A stretch of 64,000 nt of DNA from Proteles cristata cristata (taxonomy: Eukaryota > Chordata > Mammalia > Carnivora > Hyaenidae), in assembly GCA_017311185.1 (NCBI GenBank), contig JAESUZ010001058.1:248001-312000 (forward strand), read 5' to 3'. The stretch's first letter is position 1; each line of letters starts with the position of its first letter. The translations under genes were made by a program, and so were the position numbers. Below the pieces are notes generated by a model. That model was not told where the DNA came from, made no database searches, and saw nothing but the letters and a program-made list of their open reading frames with translations. This document shows positions 46,000-56,799 of the stretch, piece after piece.

Positions 46000-46379
46000 C
46001 CATTTCTGCCTCCCTGTGCCTTCAACTGAGGAATGAATCCAGCTAAGAACAAATTTGTAAAAGAACATGGAAGGCCTTCAATCAAGAGGTTGGAGGAAGG
46101 AGGAGAGTGGGAGCATGGCTGAGCTGACATTTGTAATTCTTACAATTTTGCCCAAAATTAGACCTGCAACAAGTAAATAAACAGATCCTTTGTCCCATCT
46201 CCTGATCAAGTCACTCTCAATTTGGGAAGGCATATTTTTTCAGTGTCTTTTTCTTCCTATTACATAACAAAGATAATGTTTGCAGTCATTTTAGAAAAAC
46301 TAAATAAACACAATAAAGGGGAAGACACAAAATTAAACCTGTGGTAATGTCCCATCCCTAAAGTAACATTTTTTGGGAA
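46000..46379. other. No recognised gene or repeat
   Basis: Unclassified sequence. Confidence 0.4.
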
Positions 46380-46700
46380 AAAAGACTTAGGAAGGACATG
46401 ATGTCCATCTTCAAATATGTGAAGGAAGAGTGTGTGGCAGAGAAATTTCCTCCATTTTGCTCATTACACCAGAACAAGAATCAGTGGGAGATCATTTAAG
46501 GAAAATTTCAAGTCAATAAAATAAGAACTTTTTCTAGTCATTAAATCTGGTCCAAAACTGAATCATCTCCCTTGAATGGCTCTAAGCTCCAGTTTAGAAG
46601 TAAATACCTCAACCAAAGATCTGGGACCATTCATATTAGATTGCATTTGAAATTTATGACTTCTAAAGTCCCTCCCAGGTCTAAGATTCTATGTTCTTAA
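46380..46700 (+). mobile_element. Probable L3/CR1-type LINE 3' end
   Basis: TTAGGAAGGACATGATGTCC, ATCTTCAAATATGTGAAGGA near the start and TAAAGTCCCTCCCAGGTCTA, AGATTCTATGTTC at the end are characteristic of CR1-clade 3' ends (repeat ending in ATTCTATG). Ancient. Confidence 0.5.
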
Positions 46701-46704
46701 TATC

Positions 46705-47600
46705 ACTAGTATATTTTATTGACATATAATTTAAATACCACAAAATTCAGCATTTTGAAATATACACATACAGTTCAATTATTTCTAGCATAAATGTGCA
46801 ACTATCACCATTATCCAATTCCAGAACATTTCCATCACTTTAAGAAGAAACTGCATAGCCATTAGCAGTCACCCCCAGTTCTTCCTCCATCAACCTCTGG
46901 CAACCACTAATTTACTTTCCATCTCTGTGGATTTGCCTATTCTGAATATTTGATATAAGTAGAATCATGCAATATGTGGCCTTTACTGTCTTGCTTCTTT
47001 AATCTAGCATAAGGCCTTCAAGGTTCATCCATTTTGTAGCATGTATCAGTACTTCATTTTTATGGCTAAATAATATTCCATTATATGAACATAACACATT
47101 TTGTTTATCCATTCATCTGTTGATGGACATTTATGTTGATTCCATTTTATTTTACTGTTATGAATACTGCTATAAATTCTGCTATAATACTGCTATAAAC
47201 ATTGTATGCATTTTTTACATATGTTTTCAATTATCTTGGGTGCATATCTGGTGTGGAATTGCTGGATCATATGATAATTCAATTTGTAACTTTTTGAGGA
47301 ACTAAGCAACCGTTTCCAAAAAACTGTATTGTTTTAACCTTCTCACTAGAAATATGTATGAAGGTTCCCAGTTTTCTACATCTAAGCTAATATATGTTAT
47401 TGTCTTTTTTTATAGCCATTCTAATGGATGTAAGTATCTCTTTGTGGTTTTGATTTGTATTTCCCTAATGTATAATGATTTTGAGCATTTTTCCAAATGT
47501 TTGTCAGGTATTTGTATGTATTCTTTGCATAAATTTTCAGATCCTTCACTTATTTTTTAATTAAGTTACCTTTTTATTATTGAGATATAATAGACTTTTA
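46705..47600 (-). mobile_element. Old L1 (L1M class) 3' end
   Basis: Antisense L1M 3' end and ORF2 terminus in order: TTATTGACATATAATTTAAA, CAAAATTCAGCATTTTGAAA, CATTAGCAGTCACCCCCAGT, CTCTGGCAACCACTAATTTA, AAGGCCTTCAAGGTTCATCC, CATCTGTTGATGGACATTTA, ATTGCTGGATCATATGATAA, TCTTTGTGGTTTTGATTTGT. Frames at 47120-47560 are antisense by-products. Confidence 0.88.
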
Positions 47601-47689
47601 TACCTTCTGGGAGATCACTAAGATACCAGACTTTCATCATAAGTAAATTAATTTGAAACCTGAGAAAATAGCTAAATTTCTAGGGTCAA

Positions 47690-48146
47690 AAATTAGCAAT
47701 TTTGAAATAATTTGAAGTAGAAAAATCTGAGATAAATAACTAAGGAAGAAACCATGAATATTTAAAAAGAGTTAGTGTCCATATCTTCCCCAAGCCCTCC
47801 CAACCTACCCTATGTAAAATCCTATAAGGCACCAGGACCAGCTGGTTTCAACGGTGAATTTTTCAAAAGGTATTTCTGAAAACAAAGAGATCTTTTCCTA
47901 TACTACACAACATATCCCAGATTCTAAAGAAAGGATATTTGTTAATATATTATGAAGAGAACATAAAACTAATACCAAAAACTGAGAAAAAATATAAGAA
48001 AAAGTATGGAACAAACTCATTTATAAATATTGATATGAAAAACTCATAAGTATTAATAATTGCAACTTAGCAGTGCATTAAACAAATAACAAATCATGAT
48101 CTATAGGAATCATAAGATTCAATATAAAAAGTCAGTAAACATAATT
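47690..48146 (+). mobile_element. Old L1 (L1M class), ORF2 RT region
   Basis: Sense L1 RT region: GGCACCAGGACCAGCTGGTT (the KxPGPDGF motif), CATATCCCAGATTCTAAAGA, ACTAATACCAAAAACTGAGA, AAACTCATTTATAAATATTG, and further ATATTGATATGAAAAACTC. All frames are broken. Interrupted by the SINE at 48163. Confidence 0.72.
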
Positions 48147-48162
48147 TAAAATGCAAATCACT

Positions 48163-48378
48163 GGGGCGCCTGGGTGGCTTAGTCGGTTAAGCGTCCGACT
48201 TTCACTTAGGTCATGATCTCGCGGTTCGTGGGGTCGAGTCCCGCGTCGGGCTCTGTGCTGACTGCCAGCTCAGAGCCTGGAGCCTGTTTCAGAGTCTGTC
48301 ACTCCCTCTCTCTCTGACCCTCCCCTGCTCACGCTCTCTCTCTCTCTCTCCTAGAAATAAATAAAACATTAAAAAAAA
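48163..48378 (+). mobile_element. Youngest-looking CAN-SINE, intact with perfect TSD
   Basis: Full-length SINE starting GGGGCGCCTGGGTGGCTTAG and retaining many CpG sites, which is unusual among the copies here. A-box-like TGGCTTAGTCGG is at 48175-48186 and B-box-like GGTTCGTGGGGTCGAGTCC at 48223-48241, so a pol III promoter is plausible. Tail AAATAAATAAAACATTAAAA. Exact 16-bp TSD TAAAATGCAAATCACT at 48147-48162 and 48379-48394. Confidence 0.97.
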
Positions 48379-48435
48379 TAAAATGCAAATCACTAAAAAA
48401 TTCTATTCAGAAAAGGCATTGAGTAGAAATAACAT

Positions 48436-48855
48436 TAAAAATTTTTTTAATGTTTATTTATTTTTTTGTTTTTTTTTAAATGTTTTATTTATTTCTGAGA
48501 GAGAGAGAGAGAGAGACAGCGTGAGCAGGAGAGGGTCAGAGAGAAAAGGAGATACAGAATCAGAAGCAGGCTCCAGGCTCTGAGCTAGCTGTCAGCACAG
48601 ATCCCGATGTGGGGCTCAAACCCAGGAACCGTGTGATCATGACCTGAGCCGGAGTATGTTTATTTATTTTTGAGAGACAGACCACAAGTGGTGGAGGGGC
48701 AAAGAGAGAGGAAGACACAGAAACCAAAGCAAGCTCCAGGATCTGAACTGTCAGCACAGAGCCCAATGCAGGGCTCAAAATCCATGAACTGTGAGATCAT
48801 GACCTGAACTGAATTCTGGCACTTAACCGATTGAGCCACCCAGGTGCACCTATTT
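48436..48855 (-). mobile_element. CAN-SINE interrupted by a second SINE (outer copy)
   Basis: Antisense SINE. Its A-rich tail region begins at 48436 (ATTTTTTTAATGTTTATTTA), is interrupted at 48466-48655, and the body continues from 48656 (GAGAGACAGACCACAAGTGG) to the head (CGATTGAGCCACCCAGGTGC) at about 48855. Confidence 0.9.
48466..48655 (-). mobile_element. Head-truncated CAN-SINE nested inside another CAN-SINE
   Basis: Antisense SINE with a T-rich tail, GAGAGAGAGAGAGACAGCGT and the GACCTGAGCCGGAG region, but lacking the final 35 or so bases of the SINE head. Flanked by an exact 16-base TSD ATGTTTATTTATTTTT (48450-48465 and 48656-48671), although the host is itself low-complexity. Confidence 0.87.
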
Positions 48856-48889
48856 CCATTTCTAGAAAACTTCTTAGGACCCATAAATT

Positions 48890-49460
48890 GAACAGTACAA
48901 TATCACCTCACATCCTCATATTGGCTAACATCTGCAACTATAAAAAAGGATGACAAGGATATAGGGAAACAACTTTAATATCCTTAAAGGAGTTTAAATG
49001 AGTCAAATCACTTTGAAGAAAAATTTGGCACTATTTTGTAAAATTGAAAATCTACATACTGTGACTGAGAAATTCTACTTCTGAGTATATTGTCTAAAAT
49101 ATTCTTGCATATGTTTATAAACAAATTTGTCAAGTTATTTCCATTGCAAAGCTCTTTAAAATAGGGCAGAAAGCCCTCAATATTACATCAACAGGACAAT
49201 GAATAACTGAGATGATATATTCACACACTAGAATACAATTGTTAAAATAAAATAACATATTCCTCTATTCAGCCATATAATTAGAACTCCACACAAAATG
49301 TTGAGTAGAAAAAAAAGCAGCCTTCCTATAATACATACCTTGACATTTATGTCCAATTTACAAACATGAAAATATAAACATTATTCATTGAGATATACAT
49401 ATGTATATTATTAAAGAAGAGTGAAAAATATATGTGCTTAGTTCATGTTTTCCTCTGTGT
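48890..49460 (+). mobile_element. Old L1 (L1M class) 3' end
   Basis: Sense: CACCTCACATCCTCATATTG, GGATGACAAGGATATAGGGA, AAAATCTACATACTGTGACT, AGAAATTCTACTTCTGAGTA, ACATCAACAGGACAATGAAT, TATATTCACACACTAGAATA. Probably the continuation of the copy at 47690-48146. Confidence 0.65.
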
Positions 49461-49865
49461 TTGGAGCATGAGGAACAAACTGAAGTCAGAAAACAAAGAA
49501 AATGCCAACTCTCTGTGTAATGCTTTATTTCTTTCATTTAAATTAGGATAAAGCAAAGAGAACAAAACATTTCCAATCCTCAATTCTGATTGGAAGGTAC
49601 ATTAATATTGTCATTATTGATTTTACTCTGGGATATTTTTCAAATTTCTCAGAACAAAAAAAAATCCATAGTAAATCAAGAACAAAAATAAAGTCCCTTA
49701 ACATGATTTAAAAATATATATATATTTCAAAACAAATATGAACACCATTCTTTATGGTGAAACACTAAAAGCATCTACATCAAAATAATTTTTGAAATAA
49801 GAATATACAATTATTAATGAAGATCTAGGGGCTCTAGCCATTAAATTGACTAATAAATTTTTTAA
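49461..49865. other. No recognised gene; short TA-run
   Basis: Unclassified. ATATATATATATT at about 49713-49726. Confidence 0.4.
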
Positions 49866-50240
49866 AAATGTATGTGTATTTGTGTGTGTATATGTGTAGG
49901 AGTGTGTATATGTGTGTTTGAATGTATATGTGCAGGTGCATGTATACATATGTATGAATGTGTATACATGAATGTAAGTTGGTATATGTACTTGACAGTA
50001 TATATGTGTATATGTGTATATATGTGTGTAAGCATATGTGAATAGTTGTATGGGTCTGTATGTATGTAGGTGTATGTAAACAGATGAATGTACATATGCA
50101 TACATGTTTATCTATACATAATTATGTGTACATGTCTGTATATGTGTTATACAGCATGTTCATATGTGTGTGTGAAAACATGGATATCTATTACATGGAT
50201 ACATGTATGGGTATTATGCATGCACATGTGCATACACACA
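49866..50240 (+). repeat. Degenerate TG/TA-rich simple repeat (TATG-type)
   Basis: About 370 bases of variable GTATGTGTA/TATATGTG words, with few pure units longer than six repeats. Antisense frames (49752-50105, 49862-50101) translate as Tyr/His/Thr/Ile periodic sequence and are artefacts. Confidence 0.93.
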
Positions 50241-50770
50241 CTCCAAACAGGAGCAAATATATATCAGGTATTCCATATATATTTGTTCTGCCTTTTCAAG
50301 TAGATTTTATGCTTATTAAGATCTGAAGCTATGACTCGTATTTCTTTTGGAATTCACATATAGTGAGTTCTCAACAATACTTGCAGAGTTGAATTTGGCA
50401 TCAGTACCCCTCAATTTCCATGGACCAGCAAGAATTCACAGACCAAATTTAAGGGCTGTTTTTTGTTCAGTATAAGATCGTTTGTACTCAGAATAAAAAG
50501 TAGAAAATAAAACCCTAGCGATGAGTTTATCTTAAATTTTATATAAATATAGATATAATTATTCCATTTTCTAGAATCCATAGAAAATATCAGATACCAA
50601 GAGCCTATAATGACCTGTATATATTTCACAATTTCTCAAAAGTCACTAAAATTAGTTAAGGAAAGACAGAGAAGATGCTATCCTGTAGATGACCCATTTT
50701 ATTAGCCAGAAGAACAAAAGAGAATCCATCAGATGGACCTTGCCTTCAGTCTGGGCCAGTTGGTAACTCA
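50241..50770. other. No recognised gene or repeat
   Basis: Unclassified AT-rich sequence. Confidence 0.45.
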
Positions 50771-50775
50771 CTCAT

Positions 50776-51096
50776 TTAGGTGAAGGTGGCATCAAGAAGC
50801 CAGTGAAGGTGGGGGATCTCCTTCATGGACCTTTTATAGCAGGAAAGGGAGATGGTGGTGGCAGTGATGGACGTGGCCTTCTGGTCCTGTGTGGGAAAGC
50901 TGTAAACTACAAGTTCAGCCCCCAGGATAGGAGGGTGGATCTGCAGAGAAGCGTCATAGCCCAGGCCTGAGCAGACAGGCTTAGTGATGCATCCCACTGA
51001 CAAGAAGGAAACACAGCCATGGCGTTTGTTCTGTAGGCCAGTAAAGGCAGCCAGAGCAGGAGAGGCATCCAAAAGCAAGAGAGACCATTTCCTCAC
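50776..51096 (-). other. Unrecognised 106-codon frame, GC-richer island
   Basis: Minus-strand open frame with an ATG, a hydrophobic N-terminal stretch (about residues 5-20: SLLLLDASPALAAFTG), five cysteines, a stop after TFT, and no repeat signature. The surrounding 50700-51150 is more GC-rich than its neighbours. I do not recognise a family. No splice structure, poly-A signal or RNA evidence is visible. It could be a pseudogene piece, an exon-like relic or chance. I do not assign a function. Confidence 0.2.
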
Positions 51097-51129
51097 AAAA
51101 GGAGAGGTTATTCTCTTATTTTCTTTTCT

Positions 51130-52744
51130 CCTGCAGTCTGAGTCAGGCAGGAAAGGAACACCCTAAGGTCAGATCTAAGTTTAAGAGGTGAGAGCTCCAT
51201 TCGGGTTCAATTCAACAGGCTACAAGACATGCACAGCCCAAATGGGCAATAAACCAAAAGATCCACAGCGGCAGAAGGAATGCCTTATTCCAAAACATCA
51301 CTTGGAGCCCAAGAACAGACTCTTACATTTGAGTTAAGACTCCCCACCCAGCAAACCAAATTGTGTTCTTTCTGGGTGGCTGGCTTAAAGAATAGTACAT
51401 TACAGTGGAAACTCCCATTTACTTCATTTACTGCCGCTTATAATATTTTCCACTATTTGGAGATAATGAATTCATCCTTTTCTTTTCTCTTTTTTCTTTT
51501 CTTTCCTTTTTCTTTCTTTCTTTCTTTCTTTCTTTTTTTTTTTTTGCCAACATTATGCAGGCCACTACAAGAGCCAAATGTTCCAGAAAACTTCTCAAAT
51601 GTGTTACCCTTAATTTTCTATGATAGCTTTAGTGGTTTCTTTGGAAAGGCCTCAAAATAAACCAAATTAACAATGCTGAGAATAAACCCAACTGTCACCT
51701 TCATCCCCTTTGAACAGCCTGGGGGAAAATGCCACCTTCAAGAGCCTTTCCAGTATGCAGGCTTAAAGAAGACAAGTTAATTAAAGTCACCCCCAGAAAA
51801 ACAACTTCTCCCCAACCCAACTCTGTATCACTGCTATAGACCATCTCCACTCTATCTGAAATTCACTTAACATGCAGGCCTGAAACCATGGATTTTGTCA
51901 ATGGAATTATACCCTTACTGTAATTGTCCAGCTGAGGTGCCTTCTGGAAGGATGTTAACCAGGAGTTTTAGCAGGAGATCAGAGGGAGAGAAGGAATATT
52001 GCAGGACTCATTTTCCTTCACAGAAGCCTGGCAGTTTTCTCAGCTTGGTAAGAGCCAGGCATGCACTGCATATGTGCTTCATGTGTAGAAAAGATCTTGC
52101 CACTCAGAAAACTTACTCTTACGAAATAACAGGCTCACAGCAAAGTATGATGAACAAAGCTGCAAGAGCATCTCTTTCATTTTTATACCTTTTATTCCAC
52201 TAGCAAAAATTGGAGCAATAAATTTGCCAACTGCTCATTCCTCTTTCTTATATTCTGTTATTGTTTGCTTTGGCAGAAGCCACTGTCATGGGGCCAGCAG
52301 GAAAAGAGCACATACTGAACCAGAAAAAAAGATGGCAGTCAGCTAAATCCATCACCAAACTTCAACTGGTGAAGGAAGTTAGTACCCAAGTCAGTCATGG
52401 TCATGTGACTTGTTACTGCTCATAGCCTAGATGCTATATGATACTGAAAAGCTATCCACAAGGAGGTGGCAGAAAAATCAACATTTTTTGCCCCATTGAA
52501 AGTGGCTACTTTGGGCAGTTTTCTACAAAACAGAAATGGAAAGACATTATTCTATTGTTTGCTAAACTTACTGGATGGGGAAATGTTTTCAGCATCTATC
52601 AGCATTTGGCATTTCCTTACTCCAAAAATTTATTCTTCTAATGCCTCCTTCTCTGTTAAGACTTTGTACATCTGTAGGTACCCTATATTTCCTGCTTCAG
52701 ATGATGTAGAGACCTCAATTTAGTAGTTCAGTTCTTCTGAAGGT
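51130..52744. other. No recognised gene; contains a (TTTC)n run
   Basis: Unclassified except for the pyrimidine run at 51478-51545. Plus-strand frames (51895-52203, 52438-52723) have no recognised domain. Confidence 0.45.
51478..51545 (+). repeat. (TTTC)n polypyrimidine repeat
   Basis: Irregular TTTTC/TTTCC units followed by about five TTTC units and a T-run. Confidence 0.95.
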
Positions 52745-53400
52745 ATGCCTTTTATCATCCCATCTTTTAACCTCTCTGTGTCTTTATATTGAAAATAAAA
52801 CATAGGTAGACTTTATTTCTTTCACCCAGTTTGACAATCTCTTTCTTTTAATCTGAGTGTTTGGTCCATTAACATTTAATGTAATTATTGATATGGTTAA
52901 GTTTAACTCTACACTCTTGCTATTTATTCTATATTTGGTCCACTTTTCTTTGTTCGTTTGTTCCTGCTTTCCTCACTTTATTTGGATTGGCCAAGCATCT
53001 TTTAGTATTCTATCTATTCTCTTTCTAATTCTATCTCTTTGGTTGTTTTTATTAGATATCATTCTAAGAATTATAATATGTATTCACAAATCATCACAAT
53101 CTACCTTGAATTAATAGTAGACCACATCACATCTAATGTATGAATCCTATAACAGAAGTTTTTTACTTCCTTCCCATACTTATGGGATTATTATCATATA
53201 TGCTATAAATCCCAGAATATAATGCTCACTTTGCTTGCAATAGTAATAGTCTTTTAAATAATAATAATAATAATAATAGTAAAATAAGCTCATTGTATAT
53301 TTACCCATGTATTCATTGTTTCTGGAGCTCTTCATTCTTTACTGTACAACACTGAACTTCTATTTCCATTTAGTCCTTGTGAACTTTTCTTCTTTGACAA
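52745..53400 (-). mobile_element. Old L1/HAL1-type LINE fragment
   Basis: Antisense: CACCCAGTTTGACAATCTCT, TCTTTTAATCTGAGTGTTTG, GTCCATTAACATTTAATGTA, ATTATTGATATGGTTAAGTT, CTAAGAATTATAATATGTAT, CACAATCTACCTTGAATTAA, TTTACCCATGTATTCATTGT, GCTCTTCATTCTTTACTGTA, in the order typical of this L1 relative. Confidence 0.7.
53252..53279 (+). repeat. (AAT)n microsatellite
   Basis: About eight AAT units inside the L1/HAL1-type fragment. Confidence 0.93.
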
Positions 53401-53784
53401 CAAACCTAAGGCTATGCATAATAGAAAACTAATGCAACTGGTGCCTAGGTGAAAAACTCAAGCCATGACCAGCAAGGACATGCAGCAACCTTCTTAAGAT
53501 CAAGAATATACATACTACATGAGTGATTTACAGCAGGGATTTTTAGGGCCTATTTATTCTAAAGGAGAGAAAATCCAGGGATAATGGAGTAAGCTTCAAA
53601 ACGTTGTCAAAATTGAAATAATCTTTTTTGAAAGTTAGAACTAGGACCAAATGGTTTAAGAAATCAGCTTAGAAGCTGATTTACATTCAAAATAAAGAAC
53701 TAAGATTATTCAACATGAAACAAAATACATTGAAAACCATCTATTCTCCATGACAAGGATACTCAATCTGGGAAGTAACATGGC

Positions 53785-54035
53785 ACCAAGGTTAAAAGTG
53801 TGGACTCTGGCATCTGACCTCCTGAGTTTCACTCTTCCTTCACTACTCACTGGCAACATCACCTTGGCCAAGTTAATGAGCTTATCTGGCCTTTTTTCCT
53901 TACTTGTAAGGTGGGCATGGTGATAATAGAATTCCCTTCAGAAGGATGTTGTGGAAGTAGCATCTCTAAAGCACTTGGAACACTGCCTGGAACATCCTCA
54001 GTATCTGATAAACATTAGCTATTACTATCACTGTT
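53785..54035 (+). mobile_element. MIR SINE
   Basis: Sense MIR, near full length: AGTGTGGACTCTGGCATCTG, CACCTTGGCCAAGTTAATGA, CTTACTTGTAAGGTGGGCAT, GAACACTGCCTGGAACATCC, AACATTAGCTATTAC. Confidence 0.85.
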
Positions 54036-54039
54036 ACTT

Positions 54040-54784
54040 GGTTGGCCCTTTGTGTTATTTCCAACTCTAAGATTCTGTTTTGCTTTGAGTCTTATTTATT
54101 CTTGAGGTTCAAAGTAGAAAAAAAACATGTTTTCACATCACCATCATCCTCTTTCACCAAACCTCAATATATACGTATAAAACATTTTGTAGTGCTTGCT
54201 TAAATTTCTAATCAGTACCACTAAAAAAATTATTTGTTTTATTAAAATAATCTATCAAGACAGTAACTATAACACAACTATATCATGTTACTTTCCTAGG
54301 TCAATGACAAATCGAACACCATAAACAAAAAGAGACTGACTTTTTGATATGTGCTCCTGAAAAGTGGCCAGCCATGAAAGAGATAAGATTTTCAAAGTGA
54401 TCAAACAATGAGAAACAAGAGAACCAATTTATGCTGGTGACCTATACTGTTCACTAAACACCCATATGAATCTTAAAGTTCAAAACCATCTTCACGATAG
54501 GACCCACTAACCTTATTTTATGTATATCATAACTGAAGTTGGAGAAGTCTGTATGACTTCTCCAGCTTTACAAAGATATGGCTCCCACTGCCATTAGCTA
54601 TCCAACATAGCAAATGCTAAATCATGTTCATGGACAGCAGGAGAGCAGGACACTTACAATGTCAGGACTAAAAGAGCTAGATAGAAGTTTGAGTAGACTC
54701 AGTTAATTGAGAATAAAACACATGGATGTCAGGAATGCAGGCTACCAAAAAAGAGAGTTAGGAGAAATTAGGAATATGTCAGAC
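54040..54784. other. No recognised gene or repeat
   Basis: Unclassified sequence. CTCTAAGATTCTG at 54064-54076 may be a CR1/L3-like end but is too short to call. Confidence 0.45.
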
Positions 54785-55020
54785 TTAGTGTGGGTTCCCC
54801 CAAGAGTAGACACAGAGTTAAGGACTGATTTAAAATAACCGATATGGGAATTAAAGAGGCCAGCAAGAGAGTAGAAAAATCAAACAGGGAGGGGAAGGCT
54901 ACCAACAAAGTTTGCATTACTGAGCAAGTTATACTGTAGGCAACTGGAGCTTAAATGTACTGGGGAGATCTGAGAGTCAGTGTAGAGCCATGAACCTCAG
55001 AATTATCTCACCGAGAGGTA
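54785..55020 (-). mobile_element. LTR-like repeat, family A copy 6 (minus)
   Basis: Opens GTGTGGGTTCCCCCAAGAGT, AGACACAGAGTTAAGGACTG. Continues GCAAGAGAGTAGAAAAATCA, AACAGGGAGGGGAAGGC, then GTAGGCAACTGGAGC (compare GTAGGCAACTAGTAA in copy 4). Confidence 0.5.
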
Positions 55021-55639
55021 AGGAAGATGGGTGCTTATACATTAATTCAATCTATTTCTTCTGTCAGTCCGTTTTTGAAGGCTGTTCCTGGTGATGTTAA
55101 TTTCATGGCACTCCAACTTGCCATGTACATAAGCAGACTGGCCTTTGATGGCAAGAGGACCTTTTCAAATGAAAAGAAAATGCTGGCAGTTGAGAATTGG
55201 GCCAGGGTACATTGAAATGGTAAAGGCCAAAGTCGGTAGTTTTATTTGGCTTGAAAAATATCAGAAATGATGGTGTGTTGATGGCTCAAAATTTTGTAAG
55301 CAGCTAAGGCTAAAAAACCAGAAATCATCAATTCAACTTTACAGACACTATACATGTTGTCTAGATCAGCACTTTTTTGTTTTTTGGTTTGTTGTTTTTT
55401 TTTTGAGGTCTCATCAGGGGTCAAGAAAAAATCTGTCCATAATCCTCAGTGCACTAACAACAAATTGATGTTCCAATTTCAGGCACTAGAACTCCAATAT
55501 TCTCATGTATTGCACCATGCAGAGAATGGTGATGTACTTCATTCCAAAACAGATCTGATCCAGGCAAGAGCCTCTTTTAACCTACAAGGGAAGGCAAAAA
55601 TATAAAATGAATCTGAGGAGATAGATGGGGTCTGAATTT
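55021..55639. other. No recognised gene; T-run
   Basis: Unclassified. T-rich stretch at about 55375-55404. The frame 55354-55605 starts in this T-rich tract and shows no domain. Confidence 0.4.
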
Positions 55640-55772
55640 ACAAATTCTTATAAGAAAGTAATTGGCAGAGAGGAAAATAGATACATAAAAGGTCACAGAA
55701 AGAACTCTTATACACTGTTGGTAGGAAGGCAAAATGTCGCAGCCACCTTAGAAAAAAATTTGGCTGTTTCTT

Positions 55773-55987
55773 TTTTTTGTTTTTCTTTTTTATTTTTTGT
55801 TTCACAAATAGTTTATTGTCAAGTTGGTTTCCATATAACACCCAGTGCTCATCCCCACAAGTGCCCTCCTCCATGCCCATCTCCCCCCTCTCCCCCAACA
55901 CCCATCAGTCCTCAGTTTGTTCTCAGTATTCAAGAGTCTTTCATGGTTTGCCTCTCTCCCTCTCCCCCACTATTTCCCCCCTTCTGC
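55773..55987 (-). mobile_element. Short L1 3'-end insertion with exact TSD
   Basis: About 190 bases of L1 3' UTR in antisense preceded by a T-rich tail. Exact 13-bp TSD TTGGCTGTTTCTT at 55760-55772 and 55988-56000, so the insertion point in the L1M is unambiguous. Frames 55777-56049 and 55845-56033 are by-products. Confidence 0.95.
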
Positions 55988-56197
55988 TTGGCTGTTTCTT
56001 AAAAGGTTGGTTTGGATTCCAATATTCCAATAGGGAGTTGACATATTAAAACATAGACTTCCATACAATCCAGAAATTCCATGTATAAGTATTTATCCAA
56101 GAGAAACAAAAACTTATATTCACACAAAAGCCTGTATGCTATTATTTATAGCAGCTTTTTAATAACTATCAAAACCTGGGGGTGGGGTAGGGGGTGG

Positions 56198-56398
56198 GAG
56201 GTGCCTGAGTAGTTAAGTTGGTTGAGCATCCAACTCTTGATTTCAGCTTATGTCATGATCTCACAATTGTGAGATCAAGCTCTGTGTTAGGCTTCACACT
56301 GGGAGTAGAGCTTGCTTAAGATTCTCTCTCTCCCTCTGCCACTCTTCCTTGCTCACATGCTCTCTCTTTCTCTAAAATTAAAAAAATAAAAAATTTAA
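56198..56398 (+). mobile_element. Older CAN-SINE
   Basis: Sense SINE: GGAGGTGCCTGAGTAGTTAA, GGTTGAGCATCCAACTCTTG, CTCTCTCTCCCTCTGCC, TCTCTCTTTCTCTAAAATTA. The G-rich run (56168-56190) ahead of it may be tail-like expansion. TSD not clear. Confidence 0.82.
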
Positions 56399-56799
56399 AA
56401 CTGGAAACAAACTTCCAAATACTCTCCAACCACAGAATGTGCCATACATTCAGACAATGAAATACTACTGAGAAACAAAAAGGAATGAACTACTGATACA
56501 CACAACATGGGTAAGCCTCAAATGCATCATGCTAACTGAAAGAAGCTAGACTCAAAAGGTACACTGTATGATTCCATTTATATGGAATTCTATTTTAAAG
56601 CCTCGACATGTGGAGAAAGATGGACTACAAAGGGAAGTACAAGGGAATTTTGTGTTGGATATATCTTGGTTGTGTTTGTAGTTACATGACTGTGTACATT
56701 TGTCAAAATTCACAGAATTATATGCCAAAAAGAGAATGCGGCTGTATGTATTTTTTAAAGTGAACCATTTTTTAAAGGAGGAAATGGTAGGTTCTGACA

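Larger units (their letters stand above)
55640..56790 (+). mobile_element. Old L1 (L1M class) 3' end carrying two later insertions
   Basis: Sense L1M: AACTCTTATACACTGTTGGT, TTCCATGTATAAGTATTTAT, CCAAGAGAAACAAAAACTTA, GAATGAACTACTGATACACA, CAACATGGGTAAGCCTCAAA, TGTATGATTCCATTTATATG, GTACATTTGTCAAAATTCAC. It is interrupted by a short L1 fragment and by a SINE. Confidence 0.82.

Noticed and set aside
49752..50105. 117-codon antisense frame rich in Tyr, His, Thr
   Set aside because: It is a translation of the TG/TA-rich simple repeat and has periodic low complexity.
53785..54035. tRNA gene suspected from B-box-like wording
   Set aside because: Matches MIR order, including its core and 3' segment; the tRNA-like part is the SINE promoter, not a tRNA.
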